The translations under genes were made by a program, and so were the position numbers. From assembly GCA_020696885.1 (NCBI GenBank), contig JAJFMS010000142.1, positions 1 to 7,476 on the forward strand: a stretch of 7,476 bases of DNA. The letters run 5' to 3'. Position 1 is the first letter of the stretch; every line of letters starts with the position of its first letter. Under the pieces are notes generated by a model, which was given only the letters and a program-made list of their open reading frames with translations, ran no database searches and was not told the origin of the DNA. This stretch comes from Armatimonadota bacterium (GTDB taxonomy: Bacteria > Armatimonadota > SYMT01). Positions 1 to 5,675 of the stretch are shown here, in pieces.

Positions 1-1
1 G

Positions 2-1633
2 TTCCGGATCTCGGGAATCCCGCTGCCGGGTGCGACGGCAGGCGCCGCCGGGCTGTTGCCTCCGGGCGTGATCGCCTTTCAGTCGCCGGATCCAGCGAAC
101 CCCGAGCTCCCCATGGGCGGTGGTTCCCTCTCCAGTAAGATCCGGATCGGCGGACGCGCGGCGCCCCCGGGCCAGCTCGCGGTGGGGCTTGCCTCCGCGA
201 CCGAACCCGGCCCCCGGCACTGGTACGAGGCGCCCGTGGGGCCGGACGGAGGTGCGCTGCTGCGTGGTCTCCCACCCGGGGATTACCACGTCGTCCGCGC
301 CTACCGGCCGCAGCCGGCTGCGGATCTCCCGCCGGGCGCCTGGATGAACGCCGTCTCACGCGTGCGGATCGAGGCCGGCGAGGAGGCGCGGCTTCCCGCA
401 TTGGAGTTGACGAACGAAGATCGGCCGATGCCGCAGGACCCGGCCATCCCGCCCGAGGAGACCGCGGAGACCAGGATCGAGGACGCAGCTGGTGACTACC
501 TCCGCACCCTGGAGCTACTCCAGCCGCCGGTGACTCGATCGGATGGAGCGCTCACTCTCAAGCTGACAGGGGCCGTAGGAGGCATACCGACCGACCGGGT
601 CTACGGGCTCCGCTCCGTGATTGCATGCGACGATCGCGGCAACCTGCTCGTCGGCAGCGCCGCTTCGGATATCCGTACGGAAGAAGCAGGCCAGTTCCAG
701 GGCCTCACCTGGCGCCAGAGCGTGAAGCTGGGCGCTCCGCACCGGCTCGCTCGCTCGCTGGCGTGGCTCGAAGGGGCGCTCTATGCCTACGGGAACGCGG
801 AGCGGGCGCTGGTGGAGCTTCCGGTGCCGCCGCCCGGGGGAGCGCGTTGGGAGCGCGGCCCCGTGAGCATCGAGCTCGTGTCGCTGCAGCAAGGGTTCGC
901 GGCTCTCATCGCTGCCAAGGGGCCGGACGTAAACGAATACCTCCTGCACCTTCGCGCCGAAGGCCCAGACGGCACCCGGTACCTGCCACGCCGCGCCAAC
1001 CGTCACCCGATACTGGTGGGACGGTCCGGAAATGACTACGCCCCGATCCGGTCAAACGATGCCGAAGCGGATGGACGCTGGGACACCCGCTGCTGGTACC
1101 ACGTTCCGGAGCCGGTCGAGAAGGTCCGCCTGGATCTGAACATCCAGACCGAGTTGGAGCCGGTACTCTCCTTCCGTCTCCGCAACGTGCCCCTACCTGA
1201 GGCCCAGCCGTTCGTCCCGCCGGTGCCCGTCGTGCCACCGCGAACAGTCATCGCTCCGCCCCCACCCCGCCTCACACGGGTACTGCCGTTCTTCTCGGCA
1301 CCCGACAAGATCGACATTCCGGGACTTCGCCAGGAAGGCGGCGCCACGCTGATCCTGCCGGTCCGGCAGGGGGACCATCCGGCCGCGGACGGCACGCTGC
1401 TGGTGGGGCTGTCTCGCAAGTCGGCTGCCGGCTGGGCCGCTCCCCGCTGGACGGAGATCGAGGTGAGTAGAGGCGTAGGCCGGCTCGAAGACATCAAACC
1501 CGGCACCTATCGCCTGTCCCTCCACTATCGCCGGACCGGCGCCGGCAGTGAAGCACGCCCACAGGTCCCGGCGATTCAGGTGACCCTCACCGCCGGCAAA
1601 CAATCGACGGCACCTCCACTGCGCCTCCCCTGA
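2..1633 (+). CDS. C-terminal part of a large unrecognised protein with two carboxypeptidase-regulatory-like modules (5' truncated)
   Basis: The frame is open from base 2 with no stop and ends at TGA 1631-1633, giving 543 visible residues; the true start lies before the window, and the internal TTG at 56 is not convincing. I do not recognise the protein. Two segments resemble each other: visible residues about 57-136 and 464-542. Each runs G-x-L-x-VGL, then PR-x-W, then PG-(D/T)-Y followed by a tyrosine-arginine strand, then an AG turn and a final P-x-L-x-L. The PPGDY and KPGTY loops are typical of carboxypeptidase-regulatory-like or transthyretin-like beta sandwiches, which often occur in extracytoplasmic proteins. 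Between the modules lies a less repetitive region, and a proline-rich linker at about residues 400-425. No catalytic motif or membrane segment is visible. The gene ends 271 bases before the regulator gene and is probably a separate transcription unit, unrelated to sulfate uptake. The domain assignment is inference. Confidence 0.75.
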   Translation, partial: FRISGIPLPGATAGAAGLLPPGVIAFQSPDPANPELPMGGGSLSSKIRIGGRAAPPGQLAVGLASATEPGPRHWYEAPVGPDGGALLRGLPPGDYHVVRAYRPQPAADLPPGAWMNAVSRVRIEAGEEARLPALELTNEDRPMPQDPAIPPEETAETRIEDAAGDYLRTLELLQPPVTRSDGALTLKLTGAVGGIPTDRVYGLRSVIACDDRGNLLVGSAASDIRTEEAGQFQGLTWRQSVKLGAPHRLARSLAWLEGALYAYGNAERALVELPVPPPGGARWERGPVSIELVSLQQGFAALIAAKGPDVNEYLLHLRAEGPDGTRYLPRRANRHPILVGRSGNDYAPIRSNDAEADGRWDTRCWYHVPEPVEKVRLDLNIQTELEPVLSFRLRNVPLPEAQPFVPPVPVVPPRTVIAPPPPRLTRVLPFFSAPDKIDIPGLRQEGGATLILPVRQGDHPAADGTLLVGLSRKSAAGWAAPRWTEIEVSRGVGRLEDIKPGTYRLSLHYRRTGAGSEARPQVPAIQVTLTAGKQSTAPPLRLP

Positions 1634-1648
1634 GCACGCTTTGCGCGG

Positions 1649-1690
1649 TGTTGGGCTTTGGGTGTTGAGTGTTGAGTGTTGGGTGTTCGA
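1649..1690 (+). repeat. Tandem heptamer array, G-rich arm (TGTTGRG)
   Basis: Six consecutive heptamers follow the stop of the first gene: TGTTGGG, CTTTGGG, TGTTGAG, TGTTGAG, TGTTGGG and TGTTCGA. The first three are nearly the reverse complement of the array at 1785-1812, so the two could form a long-loop stem in RNA or a cruciform in DNA. The sequence is clearly lower in complexity than the flanking genes. Confidence 0.85.
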
Positions 1691-1784
1691 GGATACTGGC
1701 TATGCTCGCCGCTCCGGGTGCTCCTGGTGCATCCGACCATCGACCGCCTGAACGCCCCCACACCTGAACCCCCGCGCAGCACCT

Positions 1785-1820
1785 CCTAACACCCAAGGCC
1801 CAACACCCAAGACCGTTTTT
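1785..1820 (+). repeat. Inverted heptamer array, C-rich arm, ending in a T-run
   Basis: Four heptamers, CCTAACA, CCCAAGG, CCCAACA and CCCAAGA, are the opposite orientation of the repeats at 1649-1690, with about 18 or 19 of 21 bases complementary to the first three units there. They are followed by five T residues at 1816-1820. A stem followed by U5 could end transcription of the upstream gene, but the loop would be over 100 bases, so terminator function is only a possibility. The repeat itself is directly visible. Confidence 0.75.
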
Positions 1821-1830
1821 CACCATGAGG

Positions 1831-1860
1831 TTGACAGCTTGAGAAGCCGAATGATATGAA
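1831..1860 (+). promoter_or_regulatory. Probable sigma-70-type promoter for the Rrf2 regulator gene
   Basis: A perfect -35 hexamer TTGACA (1831-1836) is followed after 18 bases by TATGAA (1855-1860), a 4 of 6 match to the -10 consensus. It lies 45 bases upstream of the regulator start and just after the repeat/T-run region. It is the clearest promoter in the window, and no comparably good promoter was seen between it and sbp, so it may also drive the genes downstream. Confidence 0.65.
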
Positions 1861-1874
1861 TAGACGACTGATCC

Positions 1875-1900
1875 GATAGGGTTTATCTGGAATTCCGAGA
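1875..1900 (+). promoter_or_regulatory. Candidate operator dyads between promoter and regulator gene
   Basis: Two small dyads lie just downstream of the -10 element: GATA-N5-TATC at 1875-1887 and the perfect palindrome GGAATTCC at 1889-1896. The second extends to TCT/AGA arms if one base is bulged. Rrf2-family regulators are often autoregulated and bind AT-containing dyads near the promoter. As I recall it, the CymR box also contains a GGAATT element. Assigning this as the Rrf2 site is inference from position and symmetry. Confidence 0.35.
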
Positions 1901-1904
1901 CGCA

Positions 1905-2363
1905 ATGCTTTCAAGCCGGGCCAAATACGCTACGCGAGCTCTTCTGGATCTCACTTTCCGCTGCGATGAGGCGCCGGTCCACCTGCAGGACATCGCCGAG
2001 CGGCAGAGCATCCCGCTCAAATTCCTGGAGCAGATCCTGCTCTCGCTGAAGCGGATGGGGTTCGTGCAGAGCCGCAAGGGACCGGGTGGAGGGTATTCAC
2101 TGGCGAAGTCCCCCTCCGAGATCACCCTGGGAGCCGTGGTGCGGGCGGTCGATGGACCGCTGGCGCCGATCAGTTGTGTCAGTCAAACCGGTTACATGGA
2201 GTGCGGCTGTCCCGAACCGGAGACGTGCGGGCTCCGGCAGGCCTGGCAGCAGGCTCGAGACGCGCTGGCTATGGTTCTGGATAACACCACGTTCGCGGAC
2301 ATCCGGGATCAGCAAGAGAAGTTGCAGTCGGTCCGGCACCAGGTGCTGGACTACATCATTTGA
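1905..2363 (+). CDS. Rrf2-family transcriptional regulator with C-terminal cysteine cluster
   Basis: This 152-residue protein has the usual size and layout of the Rrf2 family (IscR, CymR, NsrR, CysR-like). It begins MLSSRAKYATRALLDL, and the winged helix-turn-helix spans roughly residues 1-80. The family-typical stretches are IPLKFLEQILLSLKR (recognition-helix region) and GPGGGYSLAKSP (wing). A helix near residues 109-130 probably serves dimerisation. Cysteines lie at 91, 100, 102 and 108, in the region where IscR and NsrR hold their Fe-S ligands, but the spacing differs from the C-x5-C-x5-C of IscR. Cluster binding or thiol sensing is therefore possible but unproven. The ATG at 1905 is preceded by a good promoter but only a weak ribosome-binding site. 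It lies 10 bases ahead of a yezD-like gene and upstream of a sulfate uptake operon, so its likely job is sulfur/cysteine-responsive control. The family call is firm; the target and ligand are inference. Confidence 0.93.
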   Translation: MLSSRAKYATRALLDLTFRCDEAPVHLQDIAERQSIPLKFLEQILLSLKRMGFVQSRKGPGGGYSLAKSPSEITLGAVVRAVDGPLAPISCVSQTGYMECGCPEPETCGLRQAWQQARDALAMVLDNTTFADIRDQQEKLQSVRHQVLDYII

Positions 2364-2373
2364 AAGCAGTGCC

Positions 2374-2538
2374 ATGAGCGAGAAGCCTAAGCCGCAGGGT
2401 CAGCCTGCTTCCACGGCGGTGCCGTTGGAAGCGATCCAGGACGCCGTGAGGAGCGTGCGCTATGGGATCGTGCAGTTGATCATCCAGGACGGCCGGGTGG
2501 TCCAGATCGAGAAGACGGAGAAGATCCGTCTCGCCTGA
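2374..2538 (+). CDS. yezD: YezD family (DUF2292) small protein, first copy
   Basis: This 54-residue protein follows the regulator gene after a 10-base gap, so the two are very likely co-transcribed. The N-terminal 16 residues are polar and proline-containing. The family core follows: a short helix ([14 protein letters not shown], residues 18-31) and a beta-hairpin-like stretch ([21 protein letters not shown], split by the DG turn at 39-40). It has no cysteine, signal peptide or membrane segment, so it is probably cytosolic. The family has no established biochemical role that I can state; members are commonly found beside sulfur-assimilation genes, as here. A second, divergent copy lies at 6878-7063, with about 15 of 36 core residues identical. 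The ATG at 2374 is the natural start; an overlapping longer frame from 2086 lies inside the regulator gene and is rejected. Confidence 0.88.
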   Translation: MSEKPKPQGQPASTAVPLEAIQDAVRSVRYGIVQLIIQDGRVVQIEKTEKIRLA

Positions 2539-2567
2539 TCTGATCTGCGACCCAACAACCGCATACG

Positions 2568-2592
2568 TGGCTGACCAGACAACTGGAGGCCA
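2568..2592 (+). promoter_or_regulatory. Small conserved leader hairpin, copy 1 (upstream of sbp)
   Basis: The sequence GGCTGACCAG (2569-2578), the loop ACAA and CTGGAGGC (2583-2590) fold into an inner stem CCAG/CTGG. A small GA/A internal loop separates this from an outer stem in which 2568-2572 pairs with 2588-2592, including one U-G pair. The same two blocks, with a different loop, recur at 7157-7177. The 3' side of the hairpin overlaps the 5' arm of the terminator at 2588, so the two structures exclude each other. I know of no named RNA family that this matches with certainty. Confidence 0.45.
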
Positions 2593-2629
2593 GGACCCCA
2601 CCGTTAGTAGACGGAGTCCTGGCCTTTTT
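2588..2629 (+). terminator. Strong intrinsic terminator between yezD and sbp, possibly conditional
   Basis: GGCCAGGACCCC (2588-2599) pairs with GGAGTCCTGGCC (2613-2624), with 11 of 12 positions complementary and a single C/A mismatch. The loop is 13 bases and the stem is followed directly by TTTTT (2625-2629). It lies 50 bases after the yezD stop and 55 bases before the sbp start. It could simply separate the regulator/yezD unit from the transporter operon. However, no good promoter is visible between it and sbp, and its 5' arm is shared with the upstream hairpin, which allows an attenuation mechanism. Confidence 0.82.
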
Positions 2630-2683
2630 GCTTTTCGCGCCTGCTGCGGGCGCTCGTACGTGCCTGGCTACCGGTTGAAAGAA

Positions 2684-3763
2684 ATGAAAATGAATACACG
2701 GAACGCACTGGCTCGGATCCTGGGCCTCACCCTGGCGCTGACCGCTCTTAGCGGCTGCGGCGGCTCCAACCCGGACAGTTCCGGCGCAGCCGGCACACCG
2801 GGCGTCGCCCCGGCTTCCGCCGGGAAGAAGGCCCTCACGCTGCTGAACGTCTCCTATGATCCCACCCGCGAGCTGTACCAGGGTGTGAACGAGGCGTTCA
2901 AAGCGCAGTGGAAGGAGACGCACGGCCAGGACCTCACCATCGAGCAGTCGCACGGGGGTTCCGGCAAGCAGTCCCGGGCTGTGGCCGACGGGCTGGAGGC
3001 GGACGTAGTCACCCTGGCGCTGGGTTACGACGTGGATGCGATTGCCAAGACCGGGCTGATCGCTAAAGACTGGCAAACACGGCTGCCGCAAAACAGCGCG
3101 CCCTACACCTCCACCATCGTGTTCCTGGTGCGCAAGGGCAATCCGAAGGGGATCAAGGACTGGAGCGACCTGGTGAAGCCGGGCACCTCCGTCATCACCC
3201 CCAACCCCAAGACCTCCGGCGGCGCCCGCTGGAACTACCTCGCCGCCTGGGGCTACGCCCTCCGCCAGCCCGGCGGCAGCGAGTCCTCCGCCCGGGAGTT
3301 CGTGGCCCGGCTCTACAAGAACGTGCCGGTGCTGGACTCCGGCGCCCGCGGCTCCACCAACACCTTCGTGCAGCGGGAGATCGGCGACGTGCTGATCGCC
3401 TGGGAGAACGAGGCGTTCCTGGCCGTCAAGGAGCTTGGGAAAGAGAAGTTCGAGATCGTGGTGCCTTCGGTGAGCATCCTCGCGGAGCCCTCGGTATCCG
3501 TGGTGGACCGGGTGGTCGACAAGAAGGGCACGCGTGAAGCGGCTACCGAGTACCTGAAGTTCCTCTACACGAAGGAAGGGCAGACCCTGGCCGCCCGGCA
3601 CTACTACCGCCCCCGCGATACCGCGGCCGCCGGCGACCTCGTGAAGCAGTTCCCGGAGATCGAGCTATTCACCATCGACGAGGTATTCGGCGGTTGGGCC
3701 AAGGCGCAGGAGCTGCACTTCAACGACGGCGGCACGTTCGACCAGATCTACCGGCCCCAGTAG
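2684..3763 (+). CDS. sbp: Sulfate ABC transporter substrate-binding lipoprotein
   Basis: This 359-residue periplasmic-side binding protein delivers sulfate to the CysTWA transporter. The N-terminus (MKMNTRN, then a hydrophobic stretch) ends in the lipobox LSGC, with Cys25 the predicted lipidated residue. A Gly/Ser/Ala/Pro-rich linker of about 22 residues precedes the fold. Family-typical segments follow in order: [11 protein letters not shown] (55-65), SHGGSGKQ (89-96), [17 protein letters not shown], the [18 protein letters not shown] region (137-154), [20 protein letters not shown] (170-189), [12 protein letters not shown] and [11 protein letters not shown]. The match to Sbp/CysP is strong throughout, and closer to E. 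coli Sbp as I recall it. The start could be ATG 2684 or ATG 2690. An in-frame GTG at 2567 is rejected because it would translate through the terminator and bury the signal peptide. Lipid anchoring is unlike soluble enteric Sbp. Transport of thiosulfate as well as sulfate is possible. Confidence 0.96.
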   Translation: MKMNTRNALARILGLTLALTALSGCGGSNPDSSGAAGTPGVAPASAGKKALTLLNVSYDPTRELYQGVNEAFKAQWKETHGQDLTIEQSHGGSGKQSRAVADGLEADVVTLALGYDVDAIAKTGLIAKDWQTRLPQNSAPYTSTIVFLVRKGNPKGIKDWSDLVKPGTSVITPNPKTSGGARWNYLAAWGYALRQPGGSESSAREFVARLYKNVPVLDSGARGSTNTFVQREIGDVLIAWENEAFLAVKELGKEKFEIVVPSVSILAEPSVSVVDRVVDKKGTREAATEYLKFLYTKEGQTLAARHYYRPRDTAAAGDLVKQFPEIELFTIDEVFGGWAKAQELHFNDGGTFDQIYRPQ

Positions 3764-3778
3764 CCGCCGCAGCGGCGG
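3764..3778 (+). other. GC hairpin immediately after the sbp stop codon
   Basis: CCGCCGC-A-GCGGCGG is a perfect dyad starting at the base after the sbp TAG. As RNA it gives a six-base-pair stem with a CAG loop. There is no T-run, so it is not a classical terminator. Its place between binding-protein and permease genes suggests a role in protecting the sbp transcript end, allowing more binding protein than permease. That role is inference. Confidence 0.5.
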
Positions 3779-3910
3779 AGTGATGGAGTAGTGGAGTAAT
3801 GGGTACGGGTGCCCGTACGGGCGATCACTCCATCACTCCACCACTCCATCACTCCACCACTCCATCACTCCACCACCCATCACTCCACCACCCATCACTC
3901 CACCACCCAT
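3778..3910 (+). repeat. Inverted octamer-repeat array with palindromic core, ending at the cysT start codon
   Basis: Three octamers GAGTRRTG (3778-3801) form the left arm. The core GTACGGG-TG-CCCGTAC (3803-3818) is a perfect seven-base stem. The right arm is a series of CAYCACTC octamers: GATCACTC at 3823, then five alternating CATCACTC and CACCACTC units (3831-3870). It then changes to a 15-base unit, CACCACCCATCACTC, repeated at 3871-3885 and 3886-3900, with a third partial unit whose CAT becomes the ATG of cysT. Left-arm GGAGT blocks pair in register with right-arm ACTCC blocks every eight bases (3777, 3785 and 3793 with 3843, 3835 and 3827), so a large hairpin is possible. Bases 3824-3910 contain no G, so no Shine-Dalgarno sequence precedes cysT. 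Confidence 0.9.
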
Positions 3911-4745
3911 GTCCCTCTCCCTGAAGAAACACAGCGTCCTGCCGGGCTTCGGCCTCACGATGGGCTTCACGCTGCTCTACCTGAGCCTGCTGGTGCTCAT
4001 CCCGCTGTCCACGCTCTTCTTCAAAACGTCCACGCTGCCGTGGCCCAGGATCTGGTCGACCATCTCGGATCCCCAGGCGCTGGCCGCCTACCGCTTGAGC
4101 TTCGGAGCGGCGTTCGCCGGCGCGCTCGTCAACTCGGTGTTCGGGCTCATCGTGGCGTGGGTGTTGGTGCGCTACCAGTTCTTCGGCAAGCGGATCGTGG
4201 ATGCGCTGGTCGACCTCCCGTTCGCGCTGCCCACCGCGGTGGCCGGGATCGCGCTCACCTCCGTTTACGCGCCCAACGGCTGGATCGGTAAGTTCCTGGA
4301 GCCGCACGGCATCAAGGTGGTGTTCCAGCCGATCGGCGTGGTGATGGCCCTGATCTTCATCGGGCTACCGTTCGTGGTCCGCACGGTCCAACCGGTGCTG
4401 GAAGACCTGGACGCCGAGATCGAGGAAGCTGCGGCCAGCCTGGGGGCCAACCGCTGGCAGACGATCCGCCGGGTGATCCTGCCGCCGCTGGTGCCGGCCG
4501 TCCTCACCGGCTTCGCGCTGGCGTTCGCGCGGGCCATCGGGGAGTACGGCTCCGTGGTGTTCATCTCCGGCAACCTGCCGATGAAGACGGAGATCGTGCC
4601 GCTGCTCATCATGAGCAAGCTGGAAAACTACGACTACGCGGGCGCCACCGCCCTCGCCATCGTGATGCTGCTGGCTTCCTTCGGGATGCTCCTGGTGATC
4701 AACGTGCTCCAGTGGTGGAGCAACCGCCGGTACATCGCCGGCTAG
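3909..4745 (+). CDS. cysT: Sulfate ABC transporter permease CysT (CysU)
   Basis: This 278-residue inner-membrane protein is one of the two permease subunits of the sulfate importer. The N-terminus ([15 protein letters not shown]) followed by a hydrophobic segment (about 18-39) matches CysT of other bacteria, which has nearly the same length. Further hydrophobic segments (about 65-90, 97-120, 135-155, 195-218 and 245-270) fit the usual multi-span topology. [15 protein letters not shown] and [16 protein letters not shown] are characteristic. The cytoplasmic coupling loop [21 protein letters not shown] (EAA motif, Glu172 to Gly179 and onward) is the docking site for CysA. The start at ATG 3909 gives the family N-terminus, yet it has no ribosome-binding site, being preceded by a G-free repeat array. 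cysW begins 14 bases after its stop. The assignment is secure; the mode of translation initiation is unclear. Confidence 0.96.
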   Translation: MSLSLKKHSVLPGFGLTMGFTLLYLSLLVLIPLSTLFFKTSTLPWPRIWSTISDPQALAAYRLSFGAAFAGALVNSVFGLIVAWVLVRYQFFGKRIVDALVDLPFALPTAVAGIALTSVYAPNGWIGKFLEPHGIKVVFQPIGVVMALIFIGLPFVVRTVQPVLEDLDAEIEEAAASLGANRWQTIRRVILPPLVPAVLTGFALAFARAIGEYGSVVFISGNLPMKTEIVPLLIMSKLENYDYAGATALAIVMLLASFGMLLVINVLQWWSNRRYIAG

Positions 4746-4759
4746 AGAGAGCTCCGACC

Positions 4760-5638
4760 ATGGCTTCGACCGTTGCACTCAAACAGCGCTCCCACGCGAG
4801 CAGCAAGGCCCGGCAGAGCGAGCCGGTGCTGGTGCGCTGGCTGCTCATCGCCATCGCGCTGGCTTTCCTGGCGTTATTCCTGGTGGTGCCGCTCGCCGCC
4901 GTGTTCAGCCAGGCCCTGGAGAAGGGGCTGGATGCCTACCAGAAGGCGATCACCGAGCCAGACGCGATTGCCGCGGTGAAGCTGACGCTGCTGGCCGCCG
5001 GTATCTCCGTGCCGGTGAACCTGGTGTTCGGCATCGCCGCTTCCTGGGCCATCACCAAGTTCCAGTTCCCCGGCAAGAACCTGTTGATCACGCTCATCGA
5101 CCTGCCGTTCGCGGTCTCGCCGGTGGTTTCCGGGCTCATCTTCGTGCTGCTGTTCGGCGCCCGCGGCGTGCTTGGCCCGTGGCTGCAGGATCACGACCTG
5201 AAGGTGATCTTCGCCGCGCCCGGCATCATCCTGGCCACCACGTTCATCACCTTCCCGTTCGTGGCGCGAGAGCTGATCCCGCTGATGCAGGCGCAGGGCT
5301 CAGATGAGGAACAGGCGGCCATCGTGCTGGGCGCCAGCGGCTGGCAGACGTTCCGGCGCGTGACGCTGCCCAACGTGAAGTGGGGCCTGCTCTACGGGGT
5401 GATCCTCTGCAACGCCCGGGCCATGGGCGAGTTCGGCGCCGTCTCCGTGGTCTCCGGCCACATCCGCGGCCAGACGAACACGCTCCCCCTCCACGTGGAG
5501 ATCCTCTACAACGAGTACGACTTCGTGGGCGCCTTCGCGGTGGCTTCGGTGCTGACGCTCCTCGCGCTGGTCACCCTGGTACTGAAGAGCCTCGTGGAAT
5601 GGAACGCCCACCGCCAGACCGCGGGCGCCGAAGAATAA
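4760..5638 (+). CDS. cysW: Sulfate ABC transporter permease CysW
   Basis: This 292-residue inner-membrane permease is the partner of CysT in the sulfate importer and has the typical CysW length. A basic, Ser/Ala-rich tail (1-24) precedes the first membrane span (about 25-50, [20 protein letters not shown]). [20 protein letters not shown] and the [20 protein letters not shown] span are CysW hallmarks. The EAA coupling loop is EEQAAIVLG (183-191) followed by [35 protein letters not shown] near the C-terminal third is also family-typical. ATG 4760 is chosen because it lies 14 bases after the cysT stop with a purine-rich GAGAGAG upstream; a GTG at 4712 in the same frame would overlap cysT and add an unsupported extension. 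It lies between cysT and cysA in one operon. Confidence 0.96.
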   Translation: MASTVALKQRSHASSKARQSEPVLVRWLLIAIALAFLALFLVVPLAAVFSQALEKGLDAYQKAITEPDAIAAVKLTLLAAGISVPVNLVFGIAASWAITKFQFPGKNLLITLIDLPFAVSPVVSGLIFVLLFGARGVLGPWLQDHDLKVIFAAPGIILATTFITFPFVARELIPLMQAQGSDEEQAAIVLGASGWQTFRRVTLPNVKWGLLYGVILCNARAMGEFGAVSVVSGHIRGQTNTLPLHVEILYNEYDFVGAFAVASVLTLLALVTLVLKSLVEWNAHRQTAGAEE

Positions 5639-5645
5639 CCCACCT

Positions 5646-5675
5646 CCGAACACCCACTACCAAACACCAAAACCC
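5646..5675 (+). repeat. Degenerate heptamer array forming a nearly G-free leader before cysA
   Basis: The 37-base cysW-cysA spacer contains units of seven, CCGAACA, CCCACTA, CCAAACA and CCAAAAC, then CC and the ATG of cysA. They resemble the CCCAACA heptamers at 1785-1812. Bases 5649-5675 contain no G, so cysA lacks a recognisable Shine-Dalgarno sequence. Heptamer periodicity is visible but the units have diverged. Confidence 0.6.

Noticed and set aside
1681..1784. Gene inside the spacer between the first CDS and the regulator
   Set aside because: Only short reverse-strand frames made largely of translated heptamer repeats are present, with no start signal or recognisable protein.
2567..2683. 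GTG-initiated N-terminal extension of sbp
   Set aside because: It would run through the hairpin and terminator and place 39 residues before an evident lipoprotein signal peptide.
2539..2683. SAM-I (S-box), SAM-II or SAH riboswitch in the sbp leader
   Set aside because: I could not find the conserved core segments of these classes, such as the CGGCAACC-type core of SAM-I. Only the short hairpin and terminator are supported.
2480..3601. Long reverse-strand open frame of 373 codons opposite yezD and sbp
   Set aside because: It lies opposite well-recognised genes, has shadow-type composition (rich in Gly, Ala, Val, Arg, His), and matches no family I know. High GC makes long antisense frames common.
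3823..3910. CRISPR-like array before cysT
   Set aside because: The units are 8 or 15 bases with no spacers between them, so they are tandem repeats; no cas genes are present.
3809..4291. Plus-strand frame starting in the repeat array and running into cysT in another frame
   Set aside because: The N-terminal part is translated octamer repeat (His/Ser/Thr/Pro) and the rest is out of frame with cysT.
4712..4759. Upstream GTG start for cysW overlapping cysT
   Set aside because: ATG 4760 gives the usual family length, lies after the cysT stop and has purine-rich sequence before it.
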